64,000 nt of DNA from Adiantum capillus-veneris (Eukaryota; Streptophyta; Polypodiopsida; Polypodiales; Pteridaceae). The notes under the pieces were generated by a model. It had not been told where the DNA came from and made no database searches. It was given only the letters and a program-made list of their open reading frames with translations. The translations under genes were made by a program, and so were the position numbers. Numbering within the stretch: position 1 is the first letter of the stretch; each line of letters starts with the position of its first letter. This document shows, piece after piece, positions 55,806 to 64,000 of the stretch. The stretch is taken from assembly GCA_014529385.2 (NCBI GenBank), contig CM043963.1, positions 66,254,395 to 66,318,394 of the forward strand, given 5' to 3'.

Positions 55806-57104
55806 TCCTCTCAGGACGGAGTGGAAAGCTGAAAGGACGGACGAGTGCCGAAAAGCGGAAGCTTTACTCGCAGGAAGAGCTCGAACAAAACTGTTGACCA
55901 GAAGATGAACTCGATATTGGAAAGGATACTAAAAGAGATACTGATGTACTGACAATCTGGTTGTTTGTGACAGATAACCACAAATAGGAGCGAGGAACTC
56001 ACCTCTGTATGGATTGGAAAGCATGGAGCTAGACATCCACTCTTTTGCAACGAGGTGAGCCATCTTCTTGCCATGGTGAGATCGAGAGCGACGATAGCTT
56101 AGGAATGAATCGGACATCCTTTCGATTCGAGACAACAATGATGAATTTGAATGAATGAATGATGATGCATGTTGAATGATTTTAGTGCATTAAGATTCCT
56201 ATATGAATGAGATGACTAGATGATGTGGTGAGCGCATCAAGAGTTCCTATGGGATGAGATGGCTACACATGGATCTAGGTACATCAAGACTTCTGGACGG
56301 ATGAGATGATTAGATGATTGAAATATTGTGTTTAGAATGAACTAAGTATGTGAATGAAGAACTTTGAAATAGGAATTTCCGAAGATGATTATTGATTTAT
56401 GAGATTAATGTTGTCTGGAAGAACTTGCTAGTTGTGTGCAGACAACAGGTGAAATCGATGATGATGAATGCAATGGGAGCAATGACCGCTTCAGAATGAA
56501 TCTGATAAGTATCATGAATTTTGAATCAAACTAAATATGGAAGAACCTTCTATTTTGTGAACAAATCAAGAATGAGATGATGATGATTTTGGAGTAGTGG
56601 CAGCTCCCGAATGAACATGATAACGAATCATGGATCACGATTGATTCAATCGAATGAATGATTAAACCACTCTACTCAATATGAACTTGGTGATGGATTG
56701 GCATCCTCGAAAATGATTCTCACACACGACAATACTTGAGGCGACAGTCTCGCACGCAACAGTGCTTGAGGTGAACGATTCTCGCACACGATAGTGCTTG
56801 AGGCGAATGACTACTTGCACACGACAATGCTTGAGTCGAAAAATCTCTATAGACATGATCGCAATATGGGATCAGTTAACCCGACATCAATGAAGTCTAA
56901 AAATGTGGTTACTATATACGTTGCTGGCAGTCATGGTCTGAGATTTGGAATGGATTTCTCTGTAAGTTTTCATGTGATGTGACTGTCGTCTCAAGTGTTG
57001 GATGTGTGTCGTCTAGTGCGTCGGTACTTAAGAGTCCGTGTCTACTGAAATGTTTTATGGCTTATGTCTGATTTTGCAGACGTAATCTAGGACGATTACA
57101 ATTC
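55806..57104 (+). other. 3' noncoding region of the pol-less LTR element
   Basis: No coding motif. It is GATGA-rich at 56130-56600. 56850-57104 is related to 49160-49460 of the chromovirus relative. Confidence 0.6.
56706..56840. repeat. Degenerate ~33-bp tandem repeat, four units
   Basis: Units of the form CACACGAYARTGCTTGAGGCG with variable spacers, four times. Confidence 0.8.
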
Positions 57105-57120
57105 TTTCAAGAGGGGGATA
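57105..57120 (+). other. Polypurine tract
   Basis: TTTCAAGAGGGGGATA directly before the 3' LTR. Confidence 0.85.
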
Positions 57121-57691
57121 TGTCATAAAATGATGACATGGTTGTGCAACCCGGACACACACACGACAAGGTGATAATGTGGCTGACTCTACGAAAATTC
57201 CTGATTTTGCGCTGACAGTTGACATGACACTACTGTATGGATTTTCGAGTTTTGCGCCGACATGTTGACGTGGTAGATTGCACGGATTTCCCCGTTTCAC
57301 GTTGGCTGCTGATGTGGCAGGGCTGTATGGAATTCTGTAATTTGCGTTGGCTGCTTTTTGCCAGTTTTTGAGGACTAGTTGCTTTTGGAACTTTTGCTTT
57401 TGAGTTTAATTGATTTTGGGGCCCTGCTTTTGGGCATCCCTTGTAAGAATAAAAGAGCCCTAAGGGCCTCATGCTTCAGAGCATCTGGACGCAGAGTCTC
57501 AGAGCGGAGGACCCAGCAGGAGCTATACTTTGCTCAAAGATTAATATAAAAGAAATACCGAAAGGGACGCCAATCTTTGGGGCCAATCTCTGTTGGCCGT
57601 GTCGACTCTCTTTTGCTTTGTGGAGTGTTTTGAAGTGAAACTCTACTCTGTCGCGGTAGAATCTTGACTTGGGGTGTCCAAGTTTGTTACA
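57121..57691 (+). repeat. 3' LTR (571 bp)
   Basis: TGTCATAAAATGATG...TTTGTTACA, partner of 51594-52181, with many substitutions between the two. Confidence 0.9.
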
Positions 57692-58677
57692 ACTCCTCCA
57701 GAGGTGAATCTGGCTCCTCAGTGCACAAGCATCTGTATATCCCATCAATATAGACAGAGTCCGTCTCTCGAGTAACGGTGTAGTGGGTGGAGCTGCTACC
57801 CGTGGCCTGTGTGCTACACTAAACTAGAAAGAGAGGTTCATCGACAAAAGGATGTGACTTATTGCTACGCCAACAGGTCTAGGTCCAACTATGAGGTCAT
57901 GGATACTAGAGATAAAGCTAGGTTGTGCCATGACATAATCCACTGTACTATCTCCATGTCTGTGTGGGAAATACGTAAAACCGCCTGCAATTGGAAACCT
58001 CTGTATGCCATTCAAAACAACCAATCCATGTGCAGATCCCATGTCTATCAAGTGTCGTCCATACTGAGCTCCACATCCTGTGACAGTCTAGATATGCCCA
58101 TCTCTGCAATATCGAGCTCGCTCAACATCTCCTCTGAAGCATCATAAAATATTGTCTACTGCTAAGCAATCCTAGCATTGAACTCACCCGGGATGATAAT
58201 GTCACCATCTCTATAAAACTCCCATATGTCATCATCCAAAATAGCAAAGGGGGACTGTTGTCCTCTAGGTGGTGGATCGACAGATGTACTAGGAGGAAAG
58301 TAGCATATAGCAATGTATAGGTATTTGTCTGTATGAGCTTGCAATCTCACCCACATGTACCTCGCCTCCTCATCTCTGCGGGCAATATGTATCAATGGCT
58401 GCAACTCCTCCCTAAATAAAATTTCCACTCCCCCTAAGGCCCGTCCTCTATGCTCTGATCGAGTCTCCTTTCTGCAAGCTGTCCCCCATCTGTATCCGCC
58501 CAAAGGCCTGGTGTGTCTCTGAGTAGAAGATGGTGTCCTTCCCGGTGAAACTGTCCTCCAAAGCACCCACATCAAGACGTGGAGACCCATTACAGTTCTA
58601 GGTAGCAAGTTTGAGTATGGTCCCATAGGTCTCGTGCCGTCATGCGGAGCGCTTCTCCATAATGACCACTCTCCCAT
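57692..58677 (-). pseudogene. LINE ORF2 endonuclease part
   Basis: 58162-58677 holds GRALGGVEILFREEL, ICYFPPS and GEFNARI, the APE-type endonuclease motifs (the last normally GDFNA). 57824-58051 holds GGFTYFPHRHGDSTVDYVM, the S/T-x-IDYV C-terminal endonuclease box. A stop near 58165 and frame changes separate them. It is cut at 57692 by the inserted LTR element and continues at 51593. Confidence 0.87.
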
Positions 58678-59620
58678 CTCTATAAAATGCCACCTTTCCT
58701 TTCTCTCTGGCAGTCCTTATCTCTAACATGACTTCTTTCATATGAGCAATATGTGAGAGTGTCAGGTCATCCCCAAGAAATACCCCCGTTTTCTTTAGTG
58801 TAGGACGTCTCTTCAAGAAGTCTTTCTTCGCTTTCATGGAGGGGAAACGAAGGAGCAATGCTCTCTCCTTTGAACTCTCCCCATTTTGTTCTTCCCCACT
58901 CTCCATGCCTTAGTGAGTGTGGCCTCATTACCCATCAAATGTAGGAGATCTTTGACCTCGCCTTCCACATTATCACAGTCCTTTAGGCCGGTTACACCTA
59001 CATGCAAAGCTCTAATCTTCCTTCTTTGCTCTTCCTCTTGGGTCATATTAATGATTGTGGGAGTGGGAATGGTTGTTAATTCTTTCCCCGTCGCTTTCTT
59101 TGAGACTTTTGTGCACTTTTCGGCTTCATCTACCGTCTTTTGTGTTTTCGTGATAACATCCACCCATGATGACATCGTTGCTTCGTGTTGCTTCTCTTCC
59201 TCCTTGACTTTTCGCACTTGTTCTTTGATGTCATTGAGTTCATTTATCACAGAGGGCTGGATTTCTCCCTCTTCTAGTTCCCTCCCCACTCTAGCTTCCG
59301 CAAGTCCTCGCTTCAGGGTTGAGACCTCTTCCTAGAGCGCTTGGTCTTCAACCAATAGGTCTTTCTTCCATTGCAAGACTTGCTTGAAGACCATTTGGAT
59401 GAAGTTGGCCTTCTCTTTCCACCACCCTTCCATTTCGGTCTTCCACTCTTTCATCTCTTTCTCCACTTGTGTTATCCTTTTGTTGGTAACCATGAATGTT
59501 GCCTTTGTCACAACCGATGGGGATTTGCACATAGGTGACCTGACCTTGTCTAAATTCGTTGAACAAAAGATACAGCAACTCATTCGTTCTTCCTCTCCTC
59601 CTAATGTGCATTGTTGCAAT
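58640..59620 (-). pseudogene. LINE ORF1 relic (coiled coil plus RRM-like region)
   Basis: Upper part (59332-59619): a charged heptad-like region (KEMKEWKTEMEGWWKEK). Middle (58834-59289): a second charged helix, then RRKIRALHVGVTGLKD and LTKAWRVGK, resembling the RRM/nucleic-acid-binding part of L1 ORF1 proteins. Lower part (58640-58906): ALLLRFPSMKAKKDFLKRR and MKEVMLEIRTAREKGK. Frameshifts near 59330 and 58870 join the three frames. ORF1 proteins bind LINE RNA. Identification is by architecture and position before the endonuclease. Confidence 0.75.
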
Positions 59621-59762
59621 TCAATACATCATCAATGCTCTGGCCATATGCTTCTGTGTGCGCATGAATGTGTTATGTGTTCATGTGTGTGCTTGCTACT
59701 GGACTGGGCAGCAAACAGTGTGTGCACGTGCACGCGTGCTTACTACTGGATTGGGCAGCAGG

Positions 59763-59814
<52 letters not shown>
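59763..59814. repeat. (GT)n microsatellite
   Basis: About 26 uninterrupted GT units. Confidence 0.97.
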
Positions 59815-59815
<1 letters not shown>

Positions 59816-59997
59816 AACGCACAGGCAGGCAGGTTCGCCCGAGCAGCTAGGGAGGGGAAGCCGAGCAGCCAAAGGAGGTGACGCCGAGCAACCAGAGGAG
59901 CGCGAGCAGCAGGGAGATGACGCCGAGCAGCCAAAAGAGCGCGCGCAACCGGAGGGAGGGGGGGGCACGTGAGCCTGTGGGCAGCACACATGCGGGC

Positions 59998-59999
<2 letters not shown>

Positions 60000-60060
<61 letters not shown>
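60000..60060. repeat. (GA)n microsatellite
   Basis: About 30 uninterrupted GA units. Confidence 0.97.
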
Positions 60061-60061
<1 letters not shown>

Positions 60062-61019
60062 AGGTGCAAGAGTAGCAAAACCCTGATCTACTGCAACAAC
60101 GAAACCCTAAAAACCAAGCGAAACCCTGATTTACAGGCAAAACCCTAATCTACGACAGATCAATGAAATCGTGATTTACAGTGTCGGGGGATTTGTGTTC
60201 GAAAGGTGAGCCGGGAAGGCGCGGGGCCTCTAGCTGTGAGAGGTGTGAGGAAAACAGTTGCAGCAGACACAATGAATGTAAACAAAGCTTGAAATTAACA
60301 GCTTGAACAAGATCCTGAAGCTTAATTATAGCTTAATTATCATTAACAGTACCGTTGCTTACATTATTGAACTCCTTCAATGATTAGAGTAGCTTGGAAG
60401 CTTGAATTAGAGTGGTTTATGGTGTCTTTGATTAGATTGTCTATAGAAGATTGGATTAGAGTGGGCTATGGAAGCTTGGCTTAGGATTAGAGTGCTCAAA
60501 GCTTATGGCTTCCTCCCCGCTAATACAACAGAGCACGAAAACTTGAATATCTCTTAATCGGTGCAGAATTAGCCTCTGTGTGTGAGATGCAAAAATACTC
60601 AAAACGTCCTTTTCCTTCTGCGTACACGGCCCGTTTTGTCCAATTACCTGTCTGGACTTTTTCGGCCTCCCTCATGCATAGATGTGAAGTCTCTTACACA
60701 CTTTCCTTTTTACCACTAACCACATGTCTTCCTCTACCCAAGTTGCCTTATATGTCCTAAGAGCCCTTTCACATGTAAAACTTTTTCTTCAAGCATAAAA
60801 TCTCTACGCTTAGGCTTTCATAACCACATAAAGCATACACTTTCTAAATCTCTTTGCTTGTTTCCTTGCTTGTTTTCGAGCCCTGGTCAATGCTCAATAA
60901 ATGTGTGAGCTTCAAATAGACTTTTCTGCTTCTCTTTACTCTTTTTTCCATCGTGGAAGCGGAGCGGCACGACAACAGGCGAAACCCTAATCTGCAGCAG
61001 ATCAACGAAACCCTAATGC

Positions 61020-61021
<2 letters not shown>

Positions 61022-61056
<35 letters not shown>
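61022..61056. repeat. (GA)n microsatellite
   Basis: About 17 GA units next to AAACCCTAA-type motifs. Confidence 0.95.
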
Positions 61057-61059
<3 letters not shown>

Positions 61060-61285
61060 CTACAATTGCCATTCACAAAGCAACCATTAAGAAACCTACA
61101 TGTGTTGAAGCTACATATTTTGAACCACAAATATTAATATATCTAGCAATCTGTTCGCCGCACTACAAATTTGCACCACACAAAAATTTAATATAATAAA
61201 ATAAAAAATTTGTGATCTATCAACAACTACATGCTACATGTAACATATTTGCTCTATATATAAGATGCTCCTCTTGTCTCTCGCT

Positions 61286-61693
61286 CTAGTCCACACAATC
61301 TACAACTCCTGTCCTCTCGGGTATGCCTGCTGCCCACCCAGTCTCGACCTCGAGTCTACGTGAGCATACTCTAAGCTGGCCAATGGTGTTCCTCATGGCA
61401 TGTGGCATATACCATGGTCGTCGCTGAATGAACCCCTGCTCAGCAATCCGCTCTAAGTGATCTCTGTAGAACTTCATCTTCATGGGCAACGGAACCGGCG
61501 GGTCTACCAATGTCTGCCTCACATGCGTCCGATCACATATATTAACCTCATTCCCCTCTGAATCAGTCACCCAGACAGCTGTATGTGCAGTGTTTAAATT
61601 GTTCTGCAATATGGGGAGAGAGAGAGAGAGTCTAGAGAGAGAGAAGAGAATTCTAACATCGTAGGAAACTATCCCAAGAGACCTATCCCACAA
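61286..61693 (-). pseudogene. LINE ORF2 C-terminal fragment
   Basis: 135 codons with KMKFYRDHLERIAEQGF and LRVCSRRLEVETG, parallel to KMDFYRENL and SHQLRVETG in the larger LINE (41139-41408). It stops before the CCHC finger. A GA-rich run breaks its upstream side. A related copy is at 40145-40500. Confidence 0.75.
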
Positions 61694-61699
61694 GGAGAG

Positions 61700-61702
<3 letters not shown>

Positions 61703-61736
<34 letters not shown>
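61703..61736. repeat. (GA)n microsatellite
   Basis: About 17 GA units. Confidence 0.95.
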
Positions 61737-61737
<1 letters not shown>

Positions 61738-62065
61738 ATACAAGCACGTGCAAACTTGAACACGTTAAGTCTATGCAACAAGACAGCTTCCAGCTTATAT
61801 CATCAGTAAATAGATCTTCAAGTACACAAACTACCATATACAGGCAAAAATGTTCAACGTCTTAAACATTGGAAGTTCACCTAAAAATGTCTCACACACA
61901 TTTGACAGCCACAACAACAACAGCTCAAAAAGTAAGGGATTTTGTCTCTTATAGATTGGACACCTGATGCGCAAATGCATCCAAGAAAAGCAGCCTAATT
62001 TAGATGTTAAGACTCATAGCCAACTCTCAAGAACCAGGCTTGCTGTGCCGGAATCGATAGACATG
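61737..62065 (-). other. Probable 3' untranslated/downstream sequence of the BAP31-like gene
   Basis: AT-rich sequence directly after the stop codon, without repeat or transposon motifs. No clear AATAAA was identified on the - strand. Confidence 0.4.
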
Positions 62066-62464
62066 TCAATCTGCATGGCGCTGCTTCAACTGCTTAAGTT
62101 GCTGATTCATCCTATCTATCTGTACCAGCATGTGGGTAACGCAATAGAGGAGCCAATAGAGCAGTAGAGCAGCAATGACAAGAATGGCATTGCGCTGGCT
62201 CTTCATCATCGACTTTTGATGCTTTGTATGTTCTGCCACAGAACATTCAGGTCCAGCACACTTCGGCATGTGCTCATATTTCCAGTAGATATCCAAAAGA
62301 AGGAATAGGCAGAAAGGGATAATCGCCATTAATGGTTGCAGACAACTCCTTGCAACTCCAATGACCCCTTTGCGAAGGCGCTCCAAGCCCGGCATTGTTA
62401 CCAGTAAAAGAATGATGGCCTCTGCTCCAACCGTATATGCCAGTACAGCCCATTCCAATGCCAT
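62066..62464 (-). CDS. Short BAP31-like endoplasmic reticulum membrane protein
   Basis: 132 codons, ATG 62464 to stop at 62066-62068. Three hydrophobic segments at about residues 7-23, 43-61 and 93-112, then a short charged, coiled-coil-like tail (QIDRMNQQLKQLKQRH). Motifs shared with the family, as I recall it, include LDIYWKYEH after the second segment and the SQRNAILVIAALLLYW segment. BAP31 proteins are ER membrane chaperone/sorting factors for membrane proteins. Plants also have a short class of about 130 residues without the long C-terminal coiled coil, and the length here fits that class. No stop or frameshift interrupts it. The ATG lies 9 bases after a good 3' splice site (TTTTGCAG), so a 5' UTR intron is likely. 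It is the only intact host gene recognised here. Confidence 0.85.
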   Translation of the reverse strand: MALEWAVLAYTVGAEAIILLLVTMPGLERLRKGVIGVARSCLQPLMAIIPFCLFLLLDIYWKYEHMPKCAGPECSVAEHTKHQKSMMKSQRNAILVIAALLLYWLLYCVTHMLVQIDRMNQQLKQLKQRHAD

Positions 62465-62476
62465 TTTTTAACCCTG
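62465..62476 (-). other. Probable 3' splice site of a 5' UTR intron
   Basis: On the - strand TTTTGCAG ends at 62474, just before the exon with the BAP31-like ATG. The donor was not located with confidence. Confidence 0.5.
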
Positions 62477-63406
62477 CAAAATTGCAAATGCTTCTGTTTG
62501 AAGAGAAACGTGCCTAATTAAAAGAAACTTCACGCTACCATTTTTACCCCTATGATGCTCTCCTTCAAAAACATATTAGTAGAGGCATACTAAACAAACA
62601 ATGTATGTTGAACTAGGTCAATCAATATCAAACCTCATACAGTCCAATTACAGACGTACAGATCCCATTTAGACATCATGGAAGGCCAGAAACAAAAAAT
62701 GATAACAAAAGATAACAACCTTACCAAATGATGGTTGTGCTTTTGCACTACAGGGAACTAAAAATGCTTTTATCGAACAGAAACATGTCATTGACCTGCT
62801 TTTGAGAGAGAGTGAGCTTACTGATGTCCTTGTCACAGGGAGAATCGACCAGAAACAAGAAAACTTCAACGAAAGGTTGACTGTCCCAAAGACTAGAGCA
62901 GCTGCATTCAAGTAGAAAATGAGGTTAGTGTTTTCCATCCTATCTGACAAGGTTAGCAATCTGGCTGCGGAGTTTCTTCCCCCAATGCACATATGGCCTG
63001 AATCTGCCTCTTACAGCAGTAAAACAAAATTTGGCTCAAAAATAACCAAAAAAATTAGAACACATAAAAACCAATCTTGAACAACGTAAAAAGAAAGGTG
63101 ACTAAGATCTAGTAAAACGCATGAGGAACTGATAGAGCCAAATTCACTCAAAGCTAGGTCATGTCTCAACGAAAAAGTCGCAATATTCCATGGACCCAAA
63201 GAGAATCAAATGCCAAAGCATGTGTCTGGAGCCATCCTGCCTGAACTTCAGAGAGAGTTTTATTGGAATGATGCGAGTTAGACAAGCCAATGACCATGCC
63301 CAAATAAAAAGTGGAGTCCACTTGCTCAAGGTAAATCCTACAAGACTGCAAAGGGGAAGTTCAACAGGGAAGAACTCAACGTAGACGAGATGGAGAAACA
63401 ATGGTG

Positions 63407-63407
<1 letters not shown>
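62477..63407. other. Intron/upstream region of the BAP31-like gene; no gene confirmed
   Basis: Mostly AT-rich. Two + strand segments (about 62750-62920 and 63099-63270) have coding-like composition but are short and unrecognised. Confidence 0.4.
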
Positions 63408-63455
<48 letters not shown>

Positions 63456-63457
63456 GG
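63408..63457. repeat. (GT)n(G)n microsatellite
   Basis: GT units to ~63438, then about 18 G. A short C-rich stretch (63485-63500) is nearly its complement. Confidence 0.93.
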
Positions 63458-64000
63458 TGCGGCCTCCATGCAAGCAAGCCCTCTCCCCCCACCCCCCCCC
63501 AAACACACACCCTCAAAACTACTTACTCCTTGAATTTATAGTGCTACAATGTGTGTGATCTCGCCATGGAGAGAGTGCACAGAGGACACCAAGTCAATGC
63601 ATGTTGCTTAAGTACAAGAGACACAGAGTCAATGAGTGTTGTCTTAGCCTTCAAAATTCCACAAACAGAGTTCTGATACCATGGGAATCATGCCCACATG
63701 TGGGGTGGAGCCTGGGGGTTACATCCCACATCAGTGAATTGTCAGACATTTAAGCAGGGCGGTAAGGTATGCAGACACAGGGTGCACAGTACTGAATATA
63801 AGTTTTTAAGGTACATAAGAATTCGTATTTCCAAACTCAATTTTTAGTAACATATTCTACTCCCAATAATAATACGATGATACTTATTTCTTCTTCAAAT
63901 CAACAACATCAAACTAATCTGAATCACAAAAAAAATCACTACAGCAACATACTAAAACAAACCACCATATATGGCAAACAATGGAAAGTGAAATTGCTTC
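63458..64000. other. No gene seen; possible copia LTR edge at ~63670
   Basis: GTTCTGATACCA at 63670-63681 resembles the complement of an initiator-Met primer site, followed by TGGGAATCATGCCCACA and a TACATCCCACATCAG block of the kind seen in plant LTRs. No internal coding sequence was seen on its left, so this may be a solo remnant on the - strand. Confidence 0.3.

Larger units (their letters stand above)
51594..57691 (+). mobile_element. pol-less LTR retrotransposon carrying a hAT insertion
   Basis: LTRs 51594-52181 and 57121-57691, iMet-type primer site, purine tract, and near-matching target copies GCTCC/ACTCC. The internal region contains only a gag-start-like leader and a 3' noncoding region, plus a 3.1-kb hAT transposon. 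The LTRs and the 3' region are related to the chromovirus at 42144-50054, so this is a deletion derivative of that family that may have used its proteins (inference). Confidence 0.88.
40735..59620 (-). mobile_element. L1-like LINE cut into three pieces by two LTR elements
   Basis: Segments 59620-57692, 51593-50055 and 42143-~40735 read in order on the - strand: ORF1, endonuclease, RT, C-terminal region and zinc finger. The breaks coincide exactly with LTR element borders. They show target duplications ATAAC (42139-42143 and 50055-50059) and GCTCC/ACTCC (51589-51593 and 57692-57696). Protein similarity continues across both breaks. Frameshifts and stops show that the LINE was already old or has decayed since. 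The 3' end and tail are not resolved. Confidence 0.88.
59621..61285. other. No gene supported; microsatellites and AAACCCTAA-type motifs
   Basis: Contains (GT)n, two (GA)n tracts, a GC-rich patch (59820-59970) and two clusters of AAACCCTAA/AAACCCTGA motifs (60067-60150 and 60978-61020). 60215-60245 resembles the module near 7018. Frames crossing the repeats are artefacts. Confidence 0.45.

Noticed and set aside
60067-60150. AAACCCTAA motifs considered as an interstitial telomere array
   Set aside because: Motifs are scattered with intervening sequence, not tandem heptamers.

Overview
This is a plant nuclear genome window made almost entirely of nested transposable elements. It shows one convincing host gene. 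Land-plant origin is supported by Ty3/gypsy chromoviruses and Ty1/copia elements primed by initiator-Met tRNA, a Tat-type gypsy element with two RNase H domains, a hAT transposase with BED finger and DUF659-like regions, an L1-like LINE, and a short (132 aa) BAP31-type ER membrane protein of a kind I recall from plants. Long CT/GA, GT and poly-G tracts and very low gene density suggest a large genome. A fern or other large-genome plant is only a guess.

Layout. 1-5143: degenerate Tat-like gypsy pol (+), cut by the window edge, with a noncoding tail to about 6.7 kb. 6.86-8.17 kb: CT microsatellites and anonymous sequence. 8172-11811: a young non-coding LTR element (LARD type) with 954-bp LTRs and a tRNA-Asp-like primer site. 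11812-14490: an internally deleted copia element (-). About 15.58-37.2 kb: a gypsy gag relic (+) split by a gypsy element (-, 16305-35521). That second element is split by a complete 9.84-kb chromovirus (-, 20348-30188) and by a 932-bp terminal-inverted-repeat element (17709-18640).

37.2-40.1 kb holds no gene that I can support. From about 40.7 to 59.6 kb lies one L1-like LINE (-) cut into three pieces by two related LTR elements (+): a decayed chromovirus at 42144-50054 and a pol-less relative at 51594-57691. The first contains a foldback-type insertion (46163-47160) plus a half copy. The second contains a hAT transposon (52665-55797) with an 8-bp target duplication. 59.6-62.0 kb holds microsatellites, AAACCCTAA-type motifs and a LINE fragment. 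A BAP31-like gene (62066-62464, -) is the only host protein recognised. The last 1.5 kb looks like its upstream/intron sequence with a GT/G tract and a possible copia LTR edge.

Insertion order follows from target duplications and from coding frames that resume across each insert. No cooperating gene cluster was found. The least expected structures are a palindromic triplication inside the 3' LTR of the young chromovirus, evenly spaced ATTGG/CCAAT pairs in that LTR, and the two unassigned inverted-repeat elements.
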